Assembly (NCBI GenBank): GCA_032207245.1
Contig: CM063510.1
Span: 47,208,315-47,272,314 of the forward strand
Source of the DNA: Pardosa pseudoannulata
Lineage: Eukaryota > Arthropoda > Arachnida > Araneae > Lycosidae
Direction: 5' to 3'
DNA: 64,000 nt
The translations under genes and the position numbers were made by a program. The notes under the pieces were generated by a model that had not been told where the DNA came from, searched no databases, and saw only the letters and a program-made list of their open reading frames with translations. This document shows, piece by piece, positions 34,971 through 44,523 of this stretch (positions are counted from its first letter, which is position 1; each line of letters opens with the position of its first letter).

Positions 34971-35120
34971 GCGAACGAAGGACGAATGGTTAAAGCGCTG
35001 AACTTCGGTACCAGAATTTGTGGGTTCGAATACCAGTGTGGCATGGATGTTCGTAGCCATTCGGATTCCACTTCAAGCAGTAAATCTCATTAGACTTCGT
35101 GTAGAAAAAACGTAGACCTG
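34971..35120 (+). mobile_element. SINE family 1
   Basis: Plus-strand copy: head GCGAACGAAGGACGAATGG, near-perfect B box (GGTTCGAATAC), body with a deletion before the 3' end. It directly abuts a family 3 SINE, and this 0.35 kb carries two different tRNA-derived heads in the same orientation. Confidence 0.9.
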
Positions 35121-35144
35121 AAAAAAGTAGACTATCAATTTTGT

Positions 35145-35310
35145 ACTTCGGTAGCTCATCCGGCAAAGACGGAATGCATAACCAGACGGATGTGGGTACG
35201 AGGCTCGAGCCGGCCAAAAATCTGCGGTGTTCATTAATGGCGGCTGTGATACGTAAAATAGGTTCGTGATTACAACATCTTCCTAGTTCAAACGATACCT
35301 CGGAGGTGGT
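35145..35310 (+). mobile_element. tRNA-derived SINE, family 3
   Basis: The head CTTCGGTAGCTCATCCGGC has a good A box (TAGCTCATCCGG). GGGTACGAGGCTCGAGCC is the B-box region. The body, with ATTAATGGCGGCTGTGATACG and GTTCAAACGATACCTCGGAGG, aligns in its last part with 4790-4840. Its 3' side runs into the inverted LINE tail at 35311, so one element may have inserted beside or into the other. Confidence 0.65.
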
Positions 35311-35990
35311 TGGTTGTTGGAAATTTAGTGGCGCTAATACCTCTTGGGATAAACTGCGCCAAACATGACGAAAAATCTAATATAACAACAAAATTTTGAA
35401 ACAATTTTGATGAAATGTTAAAAAAAGTAAAATGCCTGAATCTAATAGAAAAAACATTTAAAAACAAATAAATAGGTAGAAAATTTAGAGACACAAAATT
35501 AACACGCTAATCAGCAAAGTTTGATTAAAAATTAAAGATTAAAATGTAAAAGAGAAACTGAAAAATTGAAAAACGTACAACACAAAAACGAAAATTAAGA
35601 ATTTAAAGATTCAAATTTATTCAAATATTAAAATTAAAATGAAGAATTAAAAGATTAAGAATTAAATATTATAAAATTGAACATCAAAAGTTAGAGAAAA
35701 AATACAAATCAGATTTCAAAGAACAAAACTAGTACAGAGAAGAAATCGGAATAAGCCTCGATGCGGCATCTCCCCAATGATTAAATTAAGATTAGGTGAC
35801 GAATTTTCAAAGAATTTTATGTACAGATATTTAAAACAAATACAAGACGTTAAGATATGTGCAACTGTATAAGTAGTCTTACAATACGCACACTGTAGTA
35901 GTGCCTCACCAAGCAAGAGATGTGCATGTGTGAGTCGGCAGAGATACGCCGGAGGAAATTGTACACCTAAACAAATCATGCCAAACACTT
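35305..35990 (-). mobile_element. 5'-truncated Jockey/R1-like LINE with AACC-type tail
   Basis: Minus-strand non-LTR retrotransposon fragment. It starts within the last part of the polyprotein (35716-35988), continues through an A/T-rich 3' UTR, and ends, read on minus, GCGCCACTAAATTTCC then AACAACCAACCACC. The pre-tail motif TTTGGCGCAG and the tail match those of 31819-32251, so both are copies of one family. Everything upstream of the extreme C-terminus is missing. Confidence 0.75.
35716..35988 (-). pseudogene. LINE polyprotein C-terminal zinc-binding region, remnant
   Basis: Ninety codons open to a stop. The segment RLTHAHLLLGEALLQCAYCK followed by TTYTVAHILTSC shows the C-x2-C...H...C arrangement and the LTH-LL-GE motif of the region after RNase H in Jockey/R1-group non-LTR retrotransposon polyproteins. 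In intact elements it follows the endonuclease, reverse transcriptase and RNase H domains, all absent here. The methionine at the 5' end is fortuitous. The frame has survived intact over this short part, but the element cannot be autonomous. I am confident of the general family and less so of the clade. Confidence 0.8.
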
Positions 35991-36029
35991 AAACTATTTC
36001 ATTATCAATAATTTATCTCTATTTCTGCC

Positions 36030-36380
36030 CCTGATTTTCTCTCAAAGAAAGGGAAAGTAAAATTATTTTGTGAGGAATTCCAGATTGACAGCGAAGAAGC
36101 TGCTCTGATAGCACGTGGTAAGAAAGAAGAACACCTAGAATACTTTTCTTCGCATTAAAACTGACGTGACGGAATGTCTAGAACACAGCTATTAATTTAT
36201 TTGTATTCGTATTCACGGTCACATCTACGCCGACGTCATTCCTCCCACGTGACGTCATTGTTTTAAGTTCGAATCGTATTGTATATGGCCGGAAGGTGAT
36301 CGTCTGGATTAAAACAGGAAGCTATTGTTCGAGGTATGACGATTCAAGGGTAATAATGTGTGTTAGCGGTCCCTTTATTA
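36030..36380. promoter_or_regulatory. CRE/E-box cluster in a base-balanced island
   Basis: Contains GACGTCA at 36232-36238 and, 12 bases on, a composite CACGTGACGTCA with an E-box (36246-36251) overlapping a perfect CRE TGACGTCA (36250-36257). Two CREB/ATF-type sites that close together are unlikely in AT-rich sequence, and the surrounding 350 bases are visibly less AT-rich. A promoter or enhancer is plausible; direction and target are unknown. Confidence 0.35.
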
Positions 36381-37267
36381 TTATTTTTCTTTTCCCAAGC
36401 AGAATCAGGTAACACCAGAATAATCTCTTACGTGTATACGCATCTTTCTAATTCTTTGCTACACATAAAACACATACTGAAATATGAAGTGGGTCTTACA
36501 CAGTAAAAATAATTTTATTCATAATTTGTTAACTCGGTATTTCCTGCATAAATACTGCAATAAAAAAGCTGCTCAAAATTCAATTAAAACTGATGTAACA
36601 TTGATTACATCTCTGAACATTTATATCAATTACTTTCCTAGAAAAAAAAAAAAGCATTTTTAAGAGAAAGAACATAAAATATTTTTTAAATAAACTCACT
36701 GAGATTACAAATTAGATCTATCAACCTCAATCTTGTAAAAAACATTTTCAAGGACTCTAGACTATTTAATATGAAATACCTTTTTCTTTACATAGTTCAA
36801 GGAAAAGATTAAGAAAAAAAACTAGGAAATTACACTATATACACAAATCTGAAACTTTATATGCAGAATAGAGACTAAGATTAATTAGATAATATTATAC
36901 GTGAAAAGGATAAGAGTGGATAATTTATATTTTAAATCATCAAAATCTGACAAATTGATGATATGATAGAAGAATCTATTCTACATACATTTTCAAATGA
37001 AAATTAGTAACATTTTTCAAGATTAATTATTTTTCGTATGTTTTAAAACATCGTGAAGCTCCCAGTTACGTTGAAATGCTTTTTAATATTTCGATATCAA
37101 CACAAGAACAGCTAATACAAAATACTACGATTAAGATTATTTTAACCCATATTGTACCACACCAACTAAATATTTCTGAAAGTTATTAAAACTTAATCCA
37201 TATCATTAATATGGTGTAACTAAGTATATAAAACCAAAATTTTGAAAAAATATTTTTAATTTTTTAT
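36381..37267. other. AT-rich DNA, no feature seen
   Basis: No gene or element recognised. Confidence 0.4.
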
Positions 37268-37305
37268 GTTATTGGCTGTCCTATAAATAGGTCCAATACA
37301 CTACT
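37268..37305. repeat. Short repeat, partner of 37941-37976
   Basis: TATTGGCTGTCCTATAAATA followed by GGTCCAATAC resembles 37941-37976, and TTATGTTATTGG plus GTCCAATACA also recur contiguously at 45500-45520. Low-copy dispersed motif of unknown origin. Confidence 0.35.
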
Positions 37306-37940
37306 AAGGCTTAAGAAATATCACTTACATTGCATTAGGCTGATTCATAGATCAAATTTGGGGAAATAGTCAAAACAAAGTCCAACATTACATTTTAAGT
37401 ATACTGTTGTTGGTTTACCCTTGCAGTTATTGAACTGGCAGTAAGAGAGTAAGTTTATCTTGAAATCTCCAGTTTTTCTGAATAGAATAGACATCTAATT
37501 ACCTCTTGTTGTGTCCAGGTGTAAGAACAGGGGTTTGAACTGGTTTTTATTGAAAGATAAGAAAAGAATGTGCACTCTCAATGCAATATCGAATTCATGG
37601 AAAAATAATCGGGATTGGACCGTCGTCTTAATTTTAGGGCACATCTTTTATACTTACAAATTACACGTGTAAAATGTTTTTCAACAAAAACTATCAGATA
37701 CAGTATTAGCTCTGTTTTTAAACTAAAAGTAACCTCCACGATGTTTGAAAAAAATAATAAATATAAAATTAAAGATTAAAAAATGACAATTTTTAAGAGG
37801 TTACTGAAAATAAATTTTACAATATAATATAATTTGATTTCTCAGTTTTCTTTTATTACTATGCTAAAGTGTGTCTATTTTAAAAGTATTAAAATAAAAT
37901 CCACTCAAAATATTTATAACTTTATTATCAAATGGAATTT
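37306..37940. other. AT-rich DNA, no feature seen
   Basis: No gene recognised. A 72-codon plus frame (37834-38052) crosses the hairpin and is composition-driven. Confidence 0.4.
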
Positions 37941-37946
37941 TATTTG

Positions 37947-37966
37947 CTGTCCTGTTTATAGGACAG
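37947..37966. repeat. Perfect hairpin, 7 bp stem
   Basis: CTGTCCT, six-base loop, AGGACAG. It sits in the repeat shared with 37268-37305. Confidence 0.7.
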
Positions 37967-37976
37967 CGGTCCAATA

Positions 37977-39323
37977 TGGGTTAAACACCTACAGATCCAA
38001 TAATAAAATCTTTTTTTATTTAATAGCTTCTTTGGGAATAGGGAAGGATTAGAAAATTAAAATTCAATTGAAATTTGCGACAAATTCAAACCATGTTTTT
38101 ATGAACCACCATCTACAATTAACAAATCTAAAAATTGATAAAAAAATTTTCGCGAAACTTGAGCACAAAAAGATACATGAGCGTTTCTTTATATTTCTGT
38201 TAGAAGACTTATTCAAAAACATACTATAAATAAATTTACATTAATGTGGCTTACCACAAAAATTTTGCGCAATTTTGTTCTAGCTAGATAATTCTTATTT
38301 CGTAGTTAACGTTTTGCAGAGGGTTTTTTTTTAATAAAAAAAAAGAAAAGAAATAACACGTCATCCTACATTTCCGGGATAAAGTTTATTATATCACATT
38401 ATATAAAACTCTGAGAATTAAAATAACGGAAGAAATCAACCCTAAGTGACTGCAAAAGTACAAGTACAGATCAAGAAACAACCAACAAGATCAAATCAAC
38501 ATATTAAAATAAATAAATAAACGTCGGCTTTTCATACAGCTGTTTTGAAACCACAATCAATGTTCCATCTGTTTACTATGCCGTTTATAACTGTTTTCTA
38601 TTTTCGTCTGCAAAACCTTGTTTTTCGTTTTAATATTTGAGAACCGACGGCGTTGGTCCTCAGATATAGTTTATAACCTAGTAAATATGGCAAATACACT
38701 TTAATAAAAATACCTAAAATTAATTCATATCCACTGAAATATAAGACATACCCGTGAGATAAGCTATATCTTGATGACATTTAAGAAGTTAAAATTTTCA
38801 AAATGTTTGTAAGTTATTAACTTAATAAACTTACATATGCATTGATGTATAACTAAATCATGTTTACTTTTTAAAATCCAGGTCAATTTAAATTCAGATA
38901 TATTTTCTAAATTAAATCTTTGAAAAAAATGTTAATTTTTAATTTGCTTATCAGGTTTAATTTTTCATAAATTTTAAAACATTTTATCAAACACTTAATA
39001 TACAATAAAATCCAAAATGAGCTTTCATTTAATAAAAAAAAAATTTTTTTTTAAATACCAAAATGGTACGTACATGTTTATTTTCTTGGAAAGACAAGTT
39101 AAAATAGTTAAACATTCAATGACTTCTACATGAGCTCCATTTGCGGGATGTAATATATCCTGCCGATATTTAATGACAAACGTTTCATGCGTTTTTCAGC
39201 ATTTCATCAATTACTCTTTCATGACTTCAGTAATTCTTCGTTTTAGGTCATTGATTAATTATCAGTAACAACGGTAATAAATATTATATCAAAGTTATAA
39301 TGGTAATTTCTTATTTAGTTTTA
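37977..39323. other. AT-rich DNA, no feature seen
   Basis: No gene, SINE or terminal repeat recognised. Confidence 0.4.
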
Positions 39324-39329
39324 TAGAGT

Positions 39330-39409
39330 CATATCACACTTTGGGGTTCATGAGAAGATGTTTGTCACAAAAAGGGATCTGTAAACATAAAAAAGCTCGG
39401 GAACCACTG
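39330..39409. mobile_element. Solitary hAT-type end
   Basis: Ends with GCTCGGGAACCACTG; its reverse complement begins CAGTGGTTCCCGAGC, the classic hAT terminal pattern CAGTGGTTCYC, and continues through a TTTTTTATG-type and CCCCAAAGTG-type subterminal region. No opposite end was found nearby. Confidence 0.5.
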
Positions 39410-39935
39410 ACTGACTGATCGGCAGGACCACAACCAACCCCCATCCACCGCCGAATTTTAGAACATTTATGCTGTTTATACATACTACAGCAATATTGCA
39501 GGATTTTCAAGATTTCTTACATCAATAGATTAAATTTTAAATCAACTTAAACAGTTTTTACTGTTGTTACATTTTTCAAACACATATTTCACTATTTCTT
39601 AATTTTTATCCATAATTATATATTTTTTTCACCAATTACACATAGTATGTACAAATTGTATTTTAAAAATAAGTTATCTACTCATCTTATAAAGAAAAAG
39701 TAAATATATACTCGATATACTTATAACAAACAACTGACTTAGGAGTGAGCCAAATAAAGATGTCCTCAGAAGGGTTGGTCTTAAATGTGCTGAGTCATTC
39801 ACCTAAGCTGCTTTTAAAGCGGTGTCAATAGAAGACAATCTTCGGTATTCTACTGAATATCCATCCAGGTAAAAGTAAATCGCCTTTCTAAATGCAAGCT
39901 GCAGTGACTATAAATTATTCAGAAGCTATAGAACA

Positions 39936-40319
39936 TTGCAGGTCCCTGACTGGAGATTACGGCATCGGCAAAAGCGGCAACATCGTGACAAGTGCAGCTT
40001 GCTGGGCCGGCTAATACGCGTTTTGCAGAAAGAAAAAAAAATTGCTGTATTTGGGATCTGTCAAGCGTTACCAATTCCACACAGACATCGAAATATACAA
40101 AAGATTAATGACACGAAACGGCCATTAGCGAGACCATCATCATACGACGCCGTGAAGTTTTATCTATTCGAAAACATTGCTAAACTGTACTTCCATCAAC
40201 GTTACGTTATGGGAACACTGGACAAGTGGGAGTATTATCGAAAGATAAACCGAGATATAACTACATCTTTCGTCAAACGGTTGAAATGCTTCGATTACAG
40301 ACGAGTTTCACTAACGTAA
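39936..40319 (+). CDS. Hypothetical 127-codon frame, unrecognised
   Basis: The longest ATG-started frame in the window, in a stretch with near-balanced base composition. The product is basic, with arginine- and histidine-rich N-terminus (RHRQKRQHRDK), then a hydrophobic/aromatic middle (FYLFENIAKLYFHQRY) and a lysine-rich end. I recognise no domain, signal peptide or membrane segment, and there is no clear splice or polyadenylation signal. An overlapping 75-codon frame runs on into a SINE fragment. It may be a chance frame, a decayed transposon ORF or a real exon; the first is most likely. Confidence 0.15.
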   Translation: MQVPDWRLRHRQKRQHRDKCSLLGRLIRVLQKEKKIAVFGICQALPIPHRHRNIQKINDTKRPLARPSSYDAVKFYLFENIAKLYFHQRYVMGTLDKWEYYRKINRDITTSFVKRLKCFDYRRVSLT

Positions 40320-40390
40320 TTTGGATACTAAAATGTGAAAAAGTCGCAAAACTACACAGAAACAAAGCAAGTCGTGGAAGTAGCTGGATA

Positions 40391-40440
40391 TTTGGTTTGG
40401 TTTCGAGCGCTAAGTCTACTTTTTTGCTACAAGAGGACGA
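40391..40440 (-). mobile_element. SINE family 1, short 3' fragment
   Basis: ATTTGGTTTGGTTTCGAGCGC then CTACTTTTTTGC matches only the SINE 3' end (written on plus, inverted). Strong 5' truncation. Confidence 0.75.
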
Positions 40441-40611
40441 AGGACGTATTTAGAGGGATTTAGGGGGTTTGGACTCTCCCCGAAATATTTTCAAAATATG
40501 CATAACGCGATTTTTTTAACTTGTTCAAAATTCATGTACATTACTAGTTTCTATTATAAGTGTTCAAAGACCCGTTTATAACTATGAAAAGAGTAAGAAC
40601 ATTTATTCGAA

Positions 40612-40643
40612 AATGTTTGATAATTATCGAATTATCAAACATT
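40612..40643. repeat. Perfect hairpin, 14 bp stem and 4-base loop
   Basis: AATGTTTGATAATT, loop ATCG, AATTATCAAACATT. A related imperfect arm continues to about 40670. Structure could form in DNA or RNA; no element assigned. Confidence 0.85.
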
Positions 40644-40670
40644 AACGATAATAATTCGATAATGCTTGAT

Positions 40671-41075
40671 ATTGGTCAGTAAGAGTTTAACAAATTTCGC
40701 ATTGCTTTCGGTATATATAGGCATGACTATAAATGCAGATAAAGGTTTGAAGAAGCTGACCTTAAAAAGTTAGAATTAATTTACTACTATAAAAAAAAAA
40801 GTTTACAAATTACTGACTAAGCCATTCTTTTTTCGAATCTTGTTATCATACAAGGTATGTAATTTTATAAAAGAAAAAGAAAAATATATGTCATAAATAT
40901 ATTTTCATTTTTTTAATAAAATTTCATAAAATTAGTTTCAATTAGTCTGGTAAGTACTGGAGTGCAAATTAAACAAGTTCCAGTAGTTTATCACGCAAAT
41001 TCAAAACTGGTTAAAATTTAGAGCGTAAATTAAGAGCCTTAATGTACTTGCAAATATTCTCCAAAATGCAATGAA
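40671..41075. other. AT-rich DNA, no feature seen
   Basis: No gene or element recognised. Confidence 0.4.
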
Positions 41076-41125
41076 ATCGATGTTAAGCCGTAAGTCTCAG
41101 TCTTATTAGCACCGGGGTCGTTGCT
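41076..41125 (+). mobile_element. SINE family 1, short internal fragment
   Basis: GATGTTAAGCCGTAAGTCTC then TCTTATTAGCACC corresponds to the SINE body after the tRNA head. Diverged and truncated at both sides. Confidence 0.5.
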
Positions 41126-41476
41126 GTGCTAAAACTAATTTATGCAGAATCATTTTATATACAGTCAAACAACATGAACACAAAAGTGAAGGGACGCAGA
41201 ATTCCTTTCGTATTAAGAGAAATTCAAATTAGCAGATAGAACAAAACAAAACAAAAAACATACTGATTTTAAAAAATGCACTTAAAACGACGTAATTGTA
41301 TGATATCTAGAGAAAAATATTTTGTGACCATTTTTAAGCAAAAAGACTTCTTACACTACACAAGCACAGACAATATCATGTTTTGGTGGTGCGTGCTACT
41401 TCCTAGAATAAATTCGCTATCCTCTTATCCAGATCTGAAAAAGTGATAAACTTATTTCTAAGCAGAAGGTAGATTG
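41126..41476. other. AT-rich DNA, no feature seen
   Basis: No gene or element recognised. Confidence 0.4.
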
Positions 41477-41638
41477 GTATGGTTTGGAACGCTACGGTCA
41501 ACACCAGGCTAATGAGACCGGGACCAACTGCTTAAAGTCGATTCCGAACGGCTACGAGCATCCATGCCACAGTGGGATTCGAACCCACGAACTTCGGATC
41601 CGAAGGTCAGCACCCTAACCAATCGGCCATCGTTCGGC
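41477..41638 (-). mobile_element. SINE family 1 with internal deletion
   Basis: Close to consensus, with inverted B box GGATTCGAACC; about 15 bases are missing near the 3' end (CTACGGTCAACACCAGGC). AGAAGGTA at 41464 and 41640 is a short possible target duplication. The frame beginning GFEPTNFGSEGQHPNQS comes from the SINE. Confidence 0.93.
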
Positions 41639-42598
41639 AAGAAGGTAAAAGTTTACCTTCTTGTCACTTGCATTACTATTTACATCATTTACAACGGCAG
41701 AAGTTTGTTTTCCTGTTCGTATTAGCAATACAATTATCTTCCAATAGAACTTGAAGGGGAAACTGTTTTCTTCATCTTAAGCAAAATTTCGTGTTAGCCG
41801 TTTTCGTTTTAACAAATTTCGACTATATATGAAATGTGGCAATAATTTCGATTATTTCACGTACAAAATACTAATATCTAATATACGATTAAGCTTAATA
41901 TGAATATTACTAAGATAAATTCGTCCATTGCACTCATGTCATCTGTCAATGACCGACGAGTAATCGATATTTCAACCCTTCTATTTCATATTACCGCCTA
42001 GCGCAATTCTGATCTTCGAGCGCAGAAATCCCATGAAATATGCATTCCCTTATATTATTTTTATTCGTGGTAACATCCATATGAAACTGAATTCCTGGTA
42101 GAAGTTTTACGCTTCAAAACCGAGTTCGGTAGCTTGATAACCAATTGACGTTCTGCAACACAATTCAGATATTATAATGAATTTTAGTATACTTTAAATT
42201 ATATAAGTGCTGCGTTCTTTAATACTCGATCTCTTTATTTCGTAGTCCATTGTCTACTCAGTCGAATCATCTGTGATTCACAGCAATGAATTACAGCCAC
42301 TGATGGAGCGAATACTAATATTGCGACATACCGAATATTTGGTTAAATTTAAAATATAATATTTCTATTATTACTGTAAACTTATTACTGTAGACTATAT
42401 ATTACTGTAGAATATTTTCACTTGTTTGTTACAGTATTTCATAGTGTAAATTTTAAACAACAGTGTAAATTAAAACATTGAAAAACTATAACAGCGAAGT
42501 AATACGTACGCAATGGCAAAGCGAAGGGGTGGGATGTAGGGATTAACCCTCCCCCTCGAATAAAGATTGATGTATTCCTTGGAAGACCCCTTACAAGG
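41639..42598. other. No supported gene
   Basis: Some GC-richer sequence at 41900-42320 but no frame. ATTACTGTARA recurs three times at 42368-42415, a degenerate short tandem array. Confidence 0.4.
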
Positions 42599-42770
42599 TT
42601 TGGTTTGGAGTGCTACGGTCTACTGTTTTGCACACGAGGGCTAATGAGACCGGGACCTACAGCTTAAAGCCGATTCCGAACGGCTACGAACATCCATGCC
42701 AAAGTGGGATTCGAACCCACGAACTCTGGTACCGACGATCAGCACCCTAACCAATCGGCCAGCGTTCGGC
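42599..42770 (-). mobile_element. SINE family 1, near consensus, with TSD
   Basis: Minus-strand full-length copy with intact inverted B box. GACCCCTTACAAGG (42585-42598) and GATCCCTTACAAGG (42771-42784) form a 14 bp target duplication with one mismatch, so the insertion is relatively young. Confidence 0.95.
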
Positions 42771-42784
42771 GATCCCTTACAAGG

Positions 42785-43155
42785 ATATTTCTCTTTGTGT
42801 ACTTATACGTAACTGTTTGCTTTTAACGGGACATCAAAGATATTGGATAAACAAAGCAGCGTTAATATTCGGAGATGAACTTCATTTAATCTAGCATATA
42901 ATGAATATTTGTTAAAAAGCCTGAAGAACATATAGATTGGAGGTAGTTTTTACTTATGTAGTATGTAGTGGAAAAAACAGTATTTATACAAGTGTTAATA
43001 TCGAATTTTATAGTAATATTTTTTTATCACGACTTTTAGCTGTATTACATATTTGCATTTTGTATTTAAAAAGTAATCTAGTTGAAATGTGGGGTGACAA
43101 AAACACCAAAGTGGGTTGATTGTACTGATGAGGACTTAAACACTAGGAGTGACCC
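42785..43155. other. AT-rich DNA, no feature seen
   Basis: A 60-codon plus frame (42937-43119) has no recognisable domain. Confidence 0.4.
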
Positions 43156-44523
43156 TAGTGGTCTTCAAACTGGATTTCGTGGAATTCTGGGATTCCGAAA
43201 GTGGTTTTAAAAATGTAAACTAATACAACATAGCCATCAATTCCGTGTTATTATTTTGATCTTTATGAAACAAGGTTCATTGGTGGCGGCTAACATTGTG
43301 TGCTGGCTGTTTTCTAACATACTGTTCATGCTACTTTAATGCCATTTAAAACATATTTATGAAGAAATATCTTTCACAAAATATATGGCAACAAAAACGA
43401 AATATCAGAACAAGCTTCAAAATAGTAAATGCGCATGAAGATAACTACTAGAGTTGTAAATTTCGATTGTGCCAAAAAAATGTAAGCTCATTCCTTTCAC
43501 TAGACACGATCAAGTAAGAGTGGTGACACCGGTAGCATCAGTTTTATCTTATTTAGATAAATTATGAAAATTTTAATTACAACTTTAGATACAGTGCTAT
43601 TAATTTACTTAGATCGGTGTACTGATGTTTTTCCCACGATGGTCAGCACTTGCATGCACCGCTGTGGAAGAAATTTCCAAGAAGATTTTAGGTGCAGCCG
43701 TTGACTTCGAATTTTAGTGGTGACCCTTGCGGAGGAGTTATAGATCACGGAATGGCACATGCGTAACGGTCAAGCCCATCCAGAGATGTACCCGTGAGTT
43801 ATGGGGCAAGGGCTAAAAAATAATGTTAGCTTTCACAAATGGGGCTATTTTAATGAACACCTGCATCCCCGAAGGGGGTGCAGATGTGGGGAAATTTCAC
43901 CAACAAGCGATTGGCAAAGAAAAAAAGGGGATAATAAAACCGAGGTGATTAGTTGTGAAAGAGTGAAAAAAGTGGAGTCGAAGTTGGGATTCAAGAGTGG
44001 CTGATCATCGAAATCCCATGTCCGCACGCCCGCACTGACTTGCAACATGACTGCCCCATTATGCTCTCCTGTAATTACTGGAGATAAACTTGACAATTAT
44101 TCATACTAATTACTTTGGGTCTCAGAATCTTTTGATTAAGGAATAACGTATAAAAACAAAAAATAGCAATGAATTGTAGTATAGTGATAAACGTCTAGTA
44201 ATGAATGATATATATGTTAATCCAGAAATAATGTCTGTAAATAATTAATGTACATAATAAACGTTTTAATCCAAATATAAGATATTATATTTTACTGTGT
44301 TTCCCCTTTGTAAACGAACACTGGTGTTAGTGTTGTAAGCACATTACAACAACCAGTACCGTAACATCTAACTTACATATACTTTTGGAGAAATGCATTA
44401 ATTTCCGCCCAAAGACCATATAGTTAATACACATGGTCTTCTGGCAGTATACTGTGAGCTATATAAATCCATATAGTTATAGTTCTGAGGATGCGGTGAG
44501 TCTTAAATGTGTGAACACCACTG
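43156..44523. mobile_element. Possible degraded hAT element
   Basis: The left end TAGTGGTCTTCAAACTGG, followed by TTTCGTGGAATTCTGGGATT, resembles hAT termini. The inverse of the right end, CAGTGGTGTTCACACATTT, pairs with it at most positions. No 8 bp duplication is evident and no transposase motif was recognised in the interior, where only a 67-codon frame (43801-44004) and its 83-codon antisense occur. The left end is convincing; the pairing is less so. Confidence 0.35.
43861..43884. repeat. Hairpin with 10 bp GC-rich stem
   Basis: CTGCATCCCC, short loop, GGGGGTGCAG, with one G-T type mismatch. Lies inside the hAT candidate. Confidence 0.6.

Noticed and set aside
42116..42140. Family 3 SINE head (TTCGGTAGCTTGATAACC)
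   Set aside because: Only the A-box-like stretch matches; no B box or body follows.
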